This document shows positions 21,736 to 33,503 of a DNA stretch of 64,000 nt, piece by piece (positions within the stretch are counted from its first letter, which is position 1; each line of letters begins with the position of its first letter). The stretch is taken from the NCBI GenBank assembly GCA_963281155.1, contig CAUJLY010000001.1, forward strand, positions 5,518,001 to 5,582,000, in the 5' to 3' direction. Source of the stretch: Rhabditophanes sp. KR3021. Taxonomy: Eukaryota; Nematoda; Chromadorea; Rhabditida; Alloionematidae. The notes beneath the pieces were generated by a model that was given only the letters and a program-made list of their open reading frames with translations, was not told the origin of the DNA and searched no databases. The translations under genes and the position numbers were made by a program.

Positions 21736-24127
21736 CTAATTTCGCCTACTTCTAAGAACTCGTGCATTTAAAGAAGGCTTAAAGACAACCTTTTCCACAA
21801 TACTTTCAACTTCTGATTCCTCCTGTTTAAGGGTATCATTTTCTTTTTCATCTTCACTATTTCTTTCTTCGTCATCTTGGAGCTCGCTTACATATTTTTG
21901 AAAATTTTCAGGAATTAAATATTCACTGATTGTATTTAAGTATGTGTTTACATTGAGAAAGTTGTTATCACTAAATTCTTTTTGTAATAAAGCAATTTTT
22001 TCCTCTCTATCCTTTGACTTTTTAACTTGCTTGGAAATGGCAAATTCAGGTGAGTGTTTAAATTTATTCAATTTGTAAATTGTAAGCCGGACATCCTCAT
22101 TTGCAGCTTTCAATAAATTCAGACATTTCAAGTAAGTACCATGGTGTGTAGCTAATGGATTAGTTTTAAGCCATCTATTGAATGATTCACATGAGTTAGT
22201 GCTTTTAACACGTTGTTGAAACTTGCATAATTTGGTTGCATGCTTTTCATTCTTAAACCAATTTTTATCAACATAGTTGATCCATTTGGTTAGCTGGTTT
22301 ATTTCAAAAGGAGTAAAATCTTCATTGGCTGTCATAATCATCTTATTTTTAATGATAGTCCATTGTTGAATCATTTGCCCGACTGGCACGTGGGGAGAGC
22401 AATAACCATACGAAACTTCTTATAAAAATCTGCAGACACGAGACTTCTATCGTCATTTCCATTAAAAGATGTTAACAAATGCTTAAGCCCAAGCTGATTC
22501 AATTTTTTTACCAAATTTTGGGCGTAGTGGAAATAGCAGTGTTTATGTAAAGTAGGATAATGTTTTTCAATAATTTTTATTGCAGCAGGTTCTTTATCAG
22601 TCATAAATACCTCTGGAAGTTCTTCACTAATTCCGAAACGTTGTAAGCACTTTTTAATTTCATTAAAAACGAAATCATAATCTTCGGTCTTACGGTGCTT
22701 CATCAAAGCATAAAATGCTGGTATAAATGTATTTCTCATTTCCCCTTCTTTATTTTCAATAATTTGAAACATAACGACGTAGAGTTGGGTGTATTTGTCA
22801 GGGGCCACAAAGAAAGTTCCATCAGCAAGTCTTAATTTTGATTTGGCATACAATTCGAGTACATCTCTTGAACCAAAAATAACAATTGAATCCCCATCTT
22901 TTCCAACAACACGGAATGACATAGGTAACTGCTTATCATCTAAATAACCACATTCGTAAACTTCCTCGGCGTAATCATTATTTTCATTTTTTTTTTCGTT
23001 TGATCTAGATGAAGCAACTCTAAGATACCTTCCCTTATCTTTATACTGTCCTAACTTTATCTTCGAATCTGCTGTACCGAGTTCAAGCCCATTGCATATG
23101 GTATCGACATTTTTAATCCCAATGGCATGTGCTATACGAGGCTTAATGAGGGGATTTGTGGCGTCACGGCAAACACGCTTGTATTCATTATCGCCTATTT
23201 TTTCTTTGAATGTTATTGGCAAGCAACCATCAAAATGAACACCTTCTTGGCGAACCAAATTATATCCTTTCATCTTTAATAGTGGAATATTCGATTCGGG
23301 TTGCTTCTTCTTTTTACAAATTGAGCGACACTCTTTGCAGTACATAGTGGTTGTTGTTGTTGCATCTGGAGACAATTCAGTTCCTCTTCTAAAATAATTT
23401 GTATAAATTTAGTGAATATACGAAAATTTGTATATTGTATATTTAGTATTTGAATATTATTTATGTATAATTTGCTTGAATTATTGTATTTATAATATGT
23501 GCTATTTTATTATTATATCATTTTATCTAGGATCCTCATTTGTACCACTTTGCCTATTTTAAATCTACTTCATTTTAGTTTAGCTCCTTTCAGCTCTCAT
23601 CCCAAAATCGTAAGTAGTGTATATATTATTATTGGCATTAGATGACCACGATTTTTTTGTAGATTAATAAAGATCCTTTTGAATCCTGTTGTGTAACCCC
23701 TACTAGAAGCTTATTCAGGCTTTGAAACCAGTCAATTTTACTTTTTACTATTTATAGGCAGATAAAAAACATACTTCTTGGTAAACACATATCCCAATGG
23801 GTTAGCATAATTCGTTTGATCAGGAACGTATAAGAAAACATCCTTACAAAACTTTTCAGTTTTCATTCCAACTATAAATTGAGACTTAAATTGGACCTCC
23901 GAGTCAACATTTTTATAAGCTTCTTGTGCAAATAAAAGAAATTCCTCCTTTGTTCTTGTTAAAGGAACTGATGCAGGAACAGTTGGTAAAGAATGGTGAG
24001 ATGGAATGTTTTGACTTAAAATATTGCTTGAGCTTGGCTGTGGAAGAAGTGTCTCTCGAACTTGCTCCAACAATGAAGGATTATTCCAAAGAGCTTCTAA
24101 TATTTGACTGTCGGTAAAAGATGACAT
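21736..24127 (-). CDS. MULE transposase, spliced, one frameshift
   Basis: Exons 23775-24127 and 21736-23388. Exon 1 starts MSSFTDSQILEALWNN and ends at YVFTKK; the splice to RGTELSPDA keeps the frame across a 386-base intron (GTATG...TTTTAG). Downstream are Cys pairs MYCKECRSICKK, then the MULE catalytic core: LRLADGTFFVAPDKYTQL (first Asp), EVFMTDKEPAAIKII (second Asp), and CYFHYAQNLVKKLNQLG. A one-base frameshift near 22390 separates FRMVIALP from HVPVGQMIQQW; the remaining 215 codons are open and hold the CESFNRWLK motif, another MULE hallmark. About 665 residues if read through. The protein would cut and join DNA at the palindrome-array ends. The frameshift probably makes this copy non-autonomous, unless it is a sequencing error. 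Confidence 0.85.
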
Positions 24128-24481
24128 TTTAAAAGCAACCAACCACGATAATAGCAATTAAAGAAATGATTTTAAAATTAAAGTATAAGTGTAGAAGGGG
24201 ATTCTTATTATGAATTATTATACTATGAGGGATATAGATAGCCTCAATTACGCCTTAAAGATAAAAGTGTAACGATGACATTAACCACTTAAGGTATCTT
24301 ATTTTATTAAATTGAATAGACTTCAATTACGCTTTAGAATAAAAGTGCGACGTTAGAATAAAACACTGGAGGTGCACTTATTTAATTAATTTTTAGAGTA
24401 TTAAAACACAGTCATCAACCTTAGAAATAACCGCTCATATTCGAACCAAATAATTGAAACATTTGATGATTTTCTTTATAA

Positions 24482-24712
24482 GGGCGAATGATTATATTAT
24501 AGTATTATCATCTGCCTGGGCGAATTTTTTACTTAAAATAATGATTGGCCTGGGCGAATGATAATGCTATAGTATAATCATTCGCCTGGGAGGCCAATGA
24601 TTATTTTTTTGACATATTAGCCTCCCAGGCGAGTGATAATACTATAGTATAATTATTCGCCCTACCCAGGCGAGTGATAATATACCCAGGAATTAAATAG
24701 AAACTTATACAA
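24482..24712. repeat. Right palindrome array of the MULE
   Basis: Same palindrome family as the left array, less regular: units near 24483-24517, 24556-24590 and 24628-24664, separated by CCTGGG or CCCAGG linkers, plus half units. The last half unit ends with GATAATATACCCAGG. Confidence 0.78.
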
Positions 24713-27700
24713 AAGTTTAAAATAATAAAAAAGAAGAAGTATAGAAATAGTTAGAAAAAATATTAAGATTAAAAATCAAAAGTAATCTTTCAAAACAAAA
24801 TATTTACTATGTAAACAGTAAATAAAAGCAAGCTTCTATTTTAATACAATATTTGTTAAATTAAGAATGCAATTGACCAAGACAATAATACATCATAAAA
24901 AATCGTTTTCACATAGTCAATTATATTTATTAGTTAGGGACATTATTTGATAACATTTAATAAATCCTTTCTGTGAAAACAAATTCTATATCAAATTAAT
25001 AAATATTTAGCAAATGACCTGTTCTACATGATTGAAATTTATTCTAAATACATATACTTCAACAAAAAATATTTTGTGAGCAAAAACAAAATGGACCTAC
25101 CATCTGCGATGTATAAGAAGTTTTTATAAAATAAAAAGTCGAATAAATTAAAGTATTTGATAAAGAAAAATCGGTGAGTCAAATGTATTGTGTTAGAAAG
25201 ACACAAAAGAAAACTAAATTTGTAGAAAAAAGTTGCTATCAATTTAAAAAGTGGGAATCTAAATTAGAAAACTATGTTTGGACATGCTCCTAACATAAAA
25301 ATAAAGCCGGTTATCATTCCTTTATTATATTCTCTACTTTCCACATTAATTGTGGCAAATTAGTAACATAAGAAATTAAATATTGAGGAAATAAAGTTTG
25401 TGCATTTGAAAAATTCTCGTAATTGGTATTAAGCAATGAAAGTAGACACATTTTAGTAATCTCGAGGCTTTGTATATAACAGTATTCTTTTTTAATTTAA
25501 TTCACCTCTAGCTAGAATAGTTTTAACTGTGAGAGTAATTTAAATTTAACTTGAATGTAAATGGTGCTTTAATAAGATTCTAGATTTTTTAAAAAATGTA
25601 AATTTGACGTTTGAAATATAGTTATTCTACGTTTAAAACGCGGTTATTTGTATTTTTGGCAGGATATAATTTAAAAATATGAAAAGCTTACATTATCAGA
25701 ACAAAATAAAAAATTCAAGTTTTGTAATTTACAACTGAAGTCATTATTATATTTAAAGTGCCATCATAAAAGTTTAATTTAGTTTTAAGTTAACAGAGGG
25801 ATTTAAAAAAGCAATGGGAGTGAAAAATATAATTAACGATATGCCACTTCCATGTAAAAGGAAGCAAATTAAGTGCATTAAAGTTTAATATATGTAAATT
25901 TTTTTGACCAATATTAGAGGATTTTAATAGATGTAGCTTGTATTCAAACAATGAATAAGTGTTCTTTTAGTTTAATTTGAGTCCGAAAAAACGATAGACT
26001 ATAAAAAAGATGAGCACATTAACAGTAAAATAAGTATAAAATATTAAAGATGACAAATGAAATGACATTGTTCCTGAATGAACGTTTTCTATTTAAAAGG
26101 AATTACGATACTTGATGTATATGAACAGGCAATATAACAGATGATCATAGTCAAGTTTTGGGATGAATTAATAGCTGACAAAGTACAAATGGCTATAATT
26201 TATTGTACTTAAAGTATCGAAATTGCGCCGCTGCTAAAGATGATTTTAATAAATTAGGGTAACTTTGCACTTTGAAGGATATATTATTTTCGACAATTGT
26301 CATGGAGTAATAGAGACAATGACATTGAAACCAGTACAAAGCGATACAAACTTCCTCATTCAACTTTCAATTGTGGTAAATCATTTCATCTTTATAAATC
26401 TATGATTTACCATGTTGTAATTACTTATTGTCAGTGAGAATTTCAAACATTCGTATCTTTTTAGTTATTCAACTAATTATTGCCAAGTAGTTGAATTATA
26501 TAACTTGATGAGCATAAATATAGGAAAAAGAATATTATATCTATTTGATTTATTAAATTTTATTAGTCTTTTAAAAAACGTGATATAAAAATAGACATTT
26601 GATTTTTTAATTTAAAATATTCAATTTAAAGGAAATGGGTGCGTTTTTTTATGTTTTTTTAGAAGTTGACATTAAAATGTCAATCAAAACCTAGTGATTG
26701 AAATGACGATATAATGAAATTAAAAACCAAAATAAACAGTTGATTTTTTATAATCAAAAATTAAATAGGGGTCATTTCTTAGTTAAATGCTTTTATATGC
26801 TTCTTTAAGTAAGTGTTTTATTTATAGTAAACAAAATAACATATTGCGTATATAAAAGAGGCAAAGCAAGTAAGAAACTTTTAAACATCATAATATGTTA
26901 AAGTTGCAGTGATTTATAATAAAAAATTTAAATAAAACAAATATGTATTTTTTACATGTTTATCCATTTTTAAACAATACAATTCTCAAAATTAATTGCG
27001 TCTATGCCTAAATAATCATATGTGATGATGAATTTTTCTTTATTAACAAAGACCAATCCATCAGAACAGTCTCGCAAAAGTATAGAATTCAATGAAGCTG
27101 AATATAGCATATACTCTTTGAATAGATTTTTATCTTAAACTTACACAATGACTTTTTTACAATTTATATCGACACCAATTTTTGGGATATGTATTTTTTA
27201 GATACAACGTTTGGGCATAAAAGTTTTTAAAAGAGGGGAATAAATTATCATGACACAAGTTTTGTGACCATACTAATAGTGCAAACTTTTTGCCAAAGAG
27301 TTTATTTATTTCTATTTGAGTATCATTTATTATATAAAATATATTCGGTTAGATTTAGTATATAATATATGTGAATAATAAATCCTCGATTTCAAATTGT
27401 TTGTCAATATGTATAAATGTTAATCATTTGAAAAGCGAACATACTTAATTGACGAAAGAGTGCTTAATTAATAGACAACAAGACAAGAGAAGATTACATG
27501 TTTAACATCTAACTTACCAGATAATCATAATTAAATTATAAAAAAAGTGCAAGTAATGTAACTTAATCAGCCGTTCCTGTTTTTTTAAATCATTATTTTA
27601 AATTACTCCCAACATCCATCATTAAGGTAAGTTGATTGGCAAAATAAAATGGGTGAAAAATGGTGTCGTTTATTTTAATTTAATCGCTATTCTCGAATTT

Positions 27701-28083
27701 TCCTACTAAGTAAATTATTTATAGTTTCAATATTTTCTATATTGCAAAAAACTTCTACGATAACATTAATCATTAAATTCTAAGTAATCACCTCGATTTT
27801 ATTTAAATATATCATTTTAAATTCCCTTTGTATATATCTTTTTTTATATACGCTTTAAATATAGTTTACATATCTTTTCCCGGCGTTACTTTACGTCATA
27901 TTAAAAATTATTCTTAAACAATCCTTCATTAGATGAAAATAGGTGCTATTTGGGAAGAAACAGCTTATAAATGATACATATAAAAGAAATCACTACATCA
28001 ATGTGTCCACAATGTATTTTGAATTTCATGTAAAGGTTAACGATTGTAATAGCTACCATGACCTCCAACTATCAAAAATATAG
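24713..28083. other. 3.4-kb gene-free AT-rich stretch
   Basis: Very AT-rich with long A and T runs. No coding signal, RNA gene or clean repeat found on either strand. Confidence 0.5.
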
Positions 28084-28383
28084 CGATTAAAGTTCAACTG
28101 TAAAGGATATATTGCAATTCATAAAAAGAAGAATATTGAAAGGGCAAAATATGAGGTTGTTGGGTGCATAAATGTTGCTAAATTTAGGTTAGCTGCCAGT
28201 GGTCATCTTGAAAAGCACATCATATATTTTGACAAGATTGAACAAGCACGACAGTCAAAAACAGATGTTCGAAAAGCATGTAATATAAAGTTTGTATCCT
28301 GTTTCTTTAGATTTGGCAATAATTTATTTGAAGAAGATAATGTGTTAAAGTGCGTTTTCAAATACATAATAATGAGTGCATAA
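28084..28383 (+). pseudogene. Unidentified decayed ORF, 99 codons without ATG
   Basis: A plus-strand frame stays open from the stop at 28081 to TAA at 28381, with no ATG near its start, and the open frame continues upstream of that stop. It reads FNCKGYIAIHKKKNIERAKY and later AASGHLEKHIIYFDKIEQ. The composition (GC higher than the flanks, mixed charged residues) looks like old protein-coding sequence. Further pieces continue to about 28690 with more stops. Family not recognised; it may be a remnant of a transposon gene. Confidence 0.35.
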
Positions 28384-29233
28384 GAATAACAATTGTTAAT
28401 TATGTGAATTAAAAATACTTAGGCATCTAGTAATGGACCAATTTTTAATCAAATGTCCTCTGTAATTGACAGACTATTTTCGGGTAGAGACTTGACTGTA
28501 TTAGTGATGATGTATCTTAAATTGGAATATACAATTAGGTTTTGATGAAAAGAGAATTGGCAATATTTAGATAAATGTAAAAGATAAGGGTTCTTGGTAA
28601 AAGCCATCCAAGTCCTTGAGGAATCAAATTGGCAATCCATCTGACAAGACTTTAATGGTATGCAATTTAAAATAAATACAAAAGACGGTGATGCATTCAA
28701 ACGATAATGTTTAAAGTAGTGGAAATCATCTACACATATTTGTGATTGCCATGCGAATATATGTAGCTGAGTTTAATATTATAATTTTAGCGTATTTATT
28801 TGTACAATTAATGCAAAATCATTGTAATATAGCCTTTTAGTATAATAGTGGTTGTTGCTAAATAATTATGGGAATAACAAACAATTTGATAAAATAGAAT
28901 CTTTACATTAAAATGTGTGTTTATATTCAATTTCTTGCGTTGTTTTGTATTTGCATATTGAGGTATATTTAAATGTATGTATTACTTATTGTGTTTTATT
29001 TGATACCAATGATTACTTTTGAGCCTATGTGATTTAATTTTTGGGTAAAAAACATTACCACCCACTTTTGTTAGACATCAATTATGCAGAAAAAGTTTAT
29101 TTAGAGAGAATCAAAATTAGTTGATTAGACAAACATTACAATCATTTTTGTGTGGTGTAGCGAAAAGAATGTGTTTTAACTCACAATTATTAAGTATCAT
29201 TTACGAGTTTTATAAAAAAAGTACGTTTGAATA

Positions 29234-29475
29234 TCATTCCTCAGCTGATGATTGAAGCATCATAGGTTCGAAGCTTCTTCCGAGTCTCATAAATCTTTGA
29301 CGGTCAATAAATGTTTCTTTGTGGGGACGATTAATCAAGATTCTGTTTGACAAGAATTTTCCTTCGCGGGCATATGAAACCTAAATAAGGTAAAATAGGA
29401 AATAATCAAATAACTTACATTTTGAAGAATTGAAAAGAAAATAATGAAAAAGATAAAAGTATTGCCGGCAAACAT
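29234..29475 (-). CDS. Candidate neuropeptide precursor (67 aa), RFMRL-amide-like
   Basis: Two exons, 29419-29475 and 29234-29380, with a 38-base intron ending TTATTTAG; both phases fit. Exon 1 is a signal peptide (FIFFIIFFSILQNVSYA completes it). The processed part is short and basic, with FIDRQRFMRLGRSFEP. Gly-Arg after RFMRL is a standard C-terminal amidation and cleavage signal, and Arg before Gln could be the upstream cleavage site, giving pyroGlu- or Gln-RFMRL-amide. Whether another peptide is released (for example after INRPHK) is unclear. A single peptide copy and small size fit the nematode FLP/NLP class, but I do not recognise a named orthologue. The acceptor-like ATTTTTTAG just before the ATG could be a trans-splice or 5' UTR splice site. 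Confidence 0.6.
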
Positions 29476-29891
29476 ATTGTGAACGTTCCTAAAAAATAGA
29501 ATACTTTTAGTAAAATGGTAAAAGCTTTCAACAAAATGAATGAATTGCGAATATTTTTTGAAATGAGGCTATTTTTTAAATAATAAATATATTTATAAGT
29601 TTCTTGATAAGTGTATAAGTATTACTCACAATTGGCAGAGTTTTGTGACAACTTAGTTATGCATAAGCATTCGCAAAATACATTTGAATGCTTTGTAAAT
29701 TAGGGAGTATGTTTGATTACTTTTAAAAGCTAATTCAAGTATGGAAAAATTTAAGTATTTTTTAAATTATCTTTTCTTTCAATTTTAAAATTAGTCAAGT
29801 CTTAAGAATGTTTTTTAATTGCTTTATTTTAATGTGTCAAATTAGGATAGTATAGAAAAGGCAATAAGTGTATTAAAGATAAGTTAAATTT

Positions 29892-32800
29892 TCAAAAATT
29901 CTGGAATCTGCTCAAGTCTTCTGTGTTTTTCAAGCAACGCATCAATTTAGATTCAACCATATCTTTCTTAAAGTTAATGTCCTCGAGACTATCAATTTCT
30001 TCATTACTAATTTCTTCCAAGATTTCATCACATTCTCTTTTGAGGCCAACTAATTCCTTATCAATATTGTTGTGCCATATATTTTCATCAAGTTCACTTA
30101 AAATCTGATTAAGATACACTTCTAAGTGTGATATTTTCTCTTTAAGTGCTTTGTAATCCTCCGACCCTTGAACAACCTCTCGTGTATTTTTGACGCAATT
30201 TTCAATGGCTCTTTGATTTAATCTGGCTTCGTCTCGAATAATTTGAATAGCTTGTATTCTTCCACTAGCTTCTATTTTCGAAGAAACTCCTAAAATACCA
30301 TTTTCATCAACAGTAATGGTTGTAGTAATCTTTGGCTTTCCTTTTCTCATTGGAGGAATATTTGTAAGATTGAAACTCCCAAGATAGTTATTATTTTTTG
30401 TACTTTCATCTTCTCCTTCAAAAATTTTATTATTAAGAGTAGTTTGGTCATCAAATGTTGTAGTAAATATATCTGAAATAGAAACTGGAATTCGTGTTCC
30501 TTTCTTTATAAGGACACACATTTTTTCCCCAATAGTTTCGATTCCTAAAGATAAAGGTGTAATATCCGAAATTGATAGTTTTTGAATGGAATCACAATCA
30601 TATCCAGATATTTTGGCAGCTTGGAGTGCAGCACCATAAGCAACAGCTTCATCAGGATTGATATTTTGTTTTATCTTGCTGGAAGAAAATATTTGCGTTA
30701 ACTTTTCTTTAATATATGGAATTCTACTAGAACCTAAAAAACATCGAAAATTTGTCAACTTATCATTAAGAGGATGTTTACTCGAAAAGTAGCGAACTCT
30801 ACTTTTATAATGTATTTTTCGTTTTTTAACAAATTTTTTGATTTTAACTATTATCATTATGACTTTAACAGTCAAATAACAGAAAGTTGTTATTTTTTGA
30901 ATTGCCTCACTGATGATGAATAAAAATGTTAGCTAGATACTTTAAAGAGATGCTGGACAAGTCAAAAGAAGAGACAGAGATCAAAAAACCATCCATTCCA
31001 AACTTTTATCCTTACAAAAGCTTTCCCTGTACTGAATGTTCGTTGCTATTCTTGTCTAAGGAAACCTTGGAAGAACACAAAGATAGCGATCATCCTGAAG
31101 AAATACACTGCAAGTGGTATCACGATGTTTACGATAGTGATACAGATTTAGCTCAACATTTTCTACAAAGAAGATATGAGCAGTTGTTTTAAAAAGTAAA
31201 AGCCTTCAATGAAACACTTGATGCTGAGAATACTTTAAACCAAATCTAGGCATTCTCCATCAATCTAAATGTCAAAAATAGTTTCTATCTTTATCTCTTC
31301 CTGGACCCAAGAATCAGCAACAAATCGTTTTCTGATTGGAATTTGTTAGATTTTATTAAAGCTACTTATTACGTTGATCCTGAATATCTAAACAATCACG
31401 TAAGAATGAGACATTATCAAAGCAAGTGCAAAACTAAAGTTGATGCAGAACGTGTTTTGTCTAGAAAAGGAATTAAGATGAAGGAGATTAATGGTACTAA
31501 TGCTAATACAGTCGCGATCAAGGTTGCTTCAAAGGGTAGGAAGAGAACTTGGAGTACATCCCGACTGAGTACTTTGGAGAGCAAATCACAAATATTGATC
31601 ATAGGAAAATCACATTTGAAGATGTTTACATGCTTTCTCCAGACAATGTTCGAAAGATTGGCAAACTCATAATTGAAAGGATGTTCGTTGAAAAGAAGTA
31701 ATCTCTACCGGCTTTTGTTATTCGTAATTATATATTTCGTTTTAATAAATTTTGGCATACCTAAAAATAAAATAATTAATTAAGTACATTTAGATAATGT
31801 TCAACCTCCAACAAGTACAATATCCTCAATATCCTCTTTGTCCAATTCAGCATTATCTAATGCTTTTTGAAGAGGAGCAAAAAGTCTATCAAATAATTTT
31901 TTGCACAATGATTCGAATTTTGATCTAGATAATTTAACAGAAATGGCTTGACCGTCAATTTCTTGGTCCAAAGTAATCACAGCTTCCGTGGCATTTGATA
32001 AAGTTCTTTTTGCGAATTCACATTTAAACTTAAGTTTGGCATAGTCTCTTGAATTAGTTGAAAGATTCACACGATATTTTCTCTTAACTTCGTCTACAAC
32101 ATACTTTATAATTTCAGCATCAAAATCAGAGCCTCCGAGATGAGTGTCCCCATCAGTTGCTAAAACTTTTATTTCTTTTTGCTTGACATTTATAATTGAA
32201 ATATCGAAGGTCCCACCTCCAAAGTCAAAGACCAAAATATTACTATCTGTCTTGTTGTCATTATCAAAACCATAAGCGATAGCGGCGGCCGTTGGTTCAT
32301 TGATAATTCTTAAAACATTAAAACCAGCAATCTCTCCTGCTATTTTTGTAGATTCTCTTTGAGAATCACTAAAATAAGCAGGGACAGTGATAACAACATC
32401 ACTTACAGCACAATCAAGATATTTTTCAGCATCTTTTTTCAAGTTATATAATATAAAGGAAGAAATTTGTTCAGGAGTGAAAATGGTAACCTCCTTCCTA
32501 AATGTAACTTGCATGTCAGGTCTATCATAATTATTTTTCACAACACTAAATGGCCAAACTTTTATATCTTCTCGTACAAGTTTGTCTGAATATTTTCGTC
32601 CAATCAATCTTTTGATGTCTACAAAATAATAATTTAATTGTATTATATATTAAAAAATTACCAAAAAGAGTATTTTCAGAGTTTATTGACATTTGATCTT
32701 TTGCTGATTCTCCAACGAAAATTTCCTTTTTGGTGAAGGAAACAATTGATGGTGTTGTTTTATTTCCTAAATAATTAAATATGAACTAATTACTTTAATC

Positions 32801-32919
32801 TTAAAATTACCATGAGAGTTTTGAATAATTTCGACATGATCATTTCTATAAACCGCTACACAACTGTAGGTAGTGCCAAGATCAATGCCAATAGCATACT
32901 TTTGCTGATTCTTAACCAT
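29892..32919 (-). CDS. HSP70-family chaperone A (622 aa, no EEVD)
   Basis: Four exons: 32811-32919, 32662-32766, 31806-32618 and 29892-30733, all in frame. The ATPase domain is complete: [53 protein letters not shown] and VLVGGSSRIP (split by intron 3). The substrate-binding domain is recognisable ([25 protein letters not shown]) but the C-terminal lid is short and divergent, ending DLSRFQNF with no EEVD. A cytosolic HSP70 would normally end in EEVD, which recruits TPR co-chaperones, and there is no signal peptide or KDEL. It is therefore an atypical cytosolic paralogue, probably ATP-hydrolysing. Intron 3 is 1.07 kb and holds an antisense decayed gene; the other introns are 43-45 bases. Confidence 0.9.
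30926..31701 (+). pseudogene. Decayed antisense gene B in HSP70-A intron: C2H2 finger plus GIY-YIG-like segment
   Basis: One frame reads from ATG at 30926 through only two in-frame stops (31190 and about 31247) before a frame change near 31545. It has a C2H2 finger (C-x2-C-x12-H-x4-H in [14 protein letters not shown]...) followed by a second Cys/His stretch. After the stops comes [14 protein letters not shown], then [22 protein letters not shown], and in the shifted frame [15 protein letters not shown] and [17 protein letters not shown]. The order (YLFLDPR... TYYV... R...H... ITN...) follows the LEM-3/ANKLE1 GIY-YIG domain, though YVDP replaces YVGK. It lies wholly inside the HSP70 intron, opposite strand. 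Confidence 0.5.
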
Positions 32920-33353
32920 GTTAATGCTAAAATTAATTAGTTAATATTTCAGAAAATAAGTCCTTAAATAAAATCACGTCTTTATATTGACATGATAATG
33001 CATAAAAGTGAAAGAAAGTATACTCGCTTATCAATTTCTTAAGCAGTGGTTTTATTATCAAAGTCTCTTAAGCAATTATTTACGTTGAAAATATAATAAC
33101 AGCTCTTAAAAATGCTGATATGCATATTTTAAGAAATGTATCCATACCCTATTTTTTTGATCACTCTGGACAATTATATTTAATAGTATATAACTACACA
33201 TACATTTTTTATTATTCTCCTTGAATAATTGCATTCTGTACATCTTATTTCTTAATGAATCAGATTTTAATATGTAAGATAAGAAATTTTGATTACTTTT
33301 TAATAAATGTATGACAGAAAGATAACATAAAGTCAAAGTTCTAATTAAGAGAG

Positions 33354-33426
33354 TATTATTTAGTATTAACATTGAAAATAAAGATTATTATTTAGTATTA
33401 ACATTGAAAATAAAGATTATTATTTA
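33354..33426. repeat. Tandem repeat, period 32
   Basis: Slightly more than two exact copies of a 32-base unit containing TAGTATTAACATTGAAAA, 78 bases past the end of the C1GalT-like gene. Confidence 0.85.
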
Positions 33427-33503
33427 ATCAAAAAGCATCAATAAATTAAAATAAATCTACAAATGAAAATGAAATAAATCTATAATTAAAAGTGAAATAT
33501 ACA

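Larger units (their letters stand above)
21369..24712 (-). mobile_element. Mutator-like (MULE) DNA transposon with palindrome-array ends
   Basis: About 3.3 kb. A spliced transposase gene sits inside, flanked on each side by 175-230 bases made of repeated ~34-base palindromes with GGCGAATGAT arms around TACTATAGTA centres, joined by CCCAGG or CCTGGG linkers. The arrays act as long, complex terminal repeats. The exact outer ends and target duplication could not be fixed by eye. The good state of the gene (one frameshift) and of the ends suggests recent insertion. Confidence 0.75.

Noticed and set aside
28449..28700. 83-codon minus-strand open frame
   Set aside because: The plus strand at this place has old coding-like pieces; the minus frame looks like their shadow.
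29892..32919. HSP70-A as a pseudogene split in two by an insertion
   Set aside because: The flanking exons join in frame at VGG/SSRIP with GT-AG sites, so the insertion is intronic.
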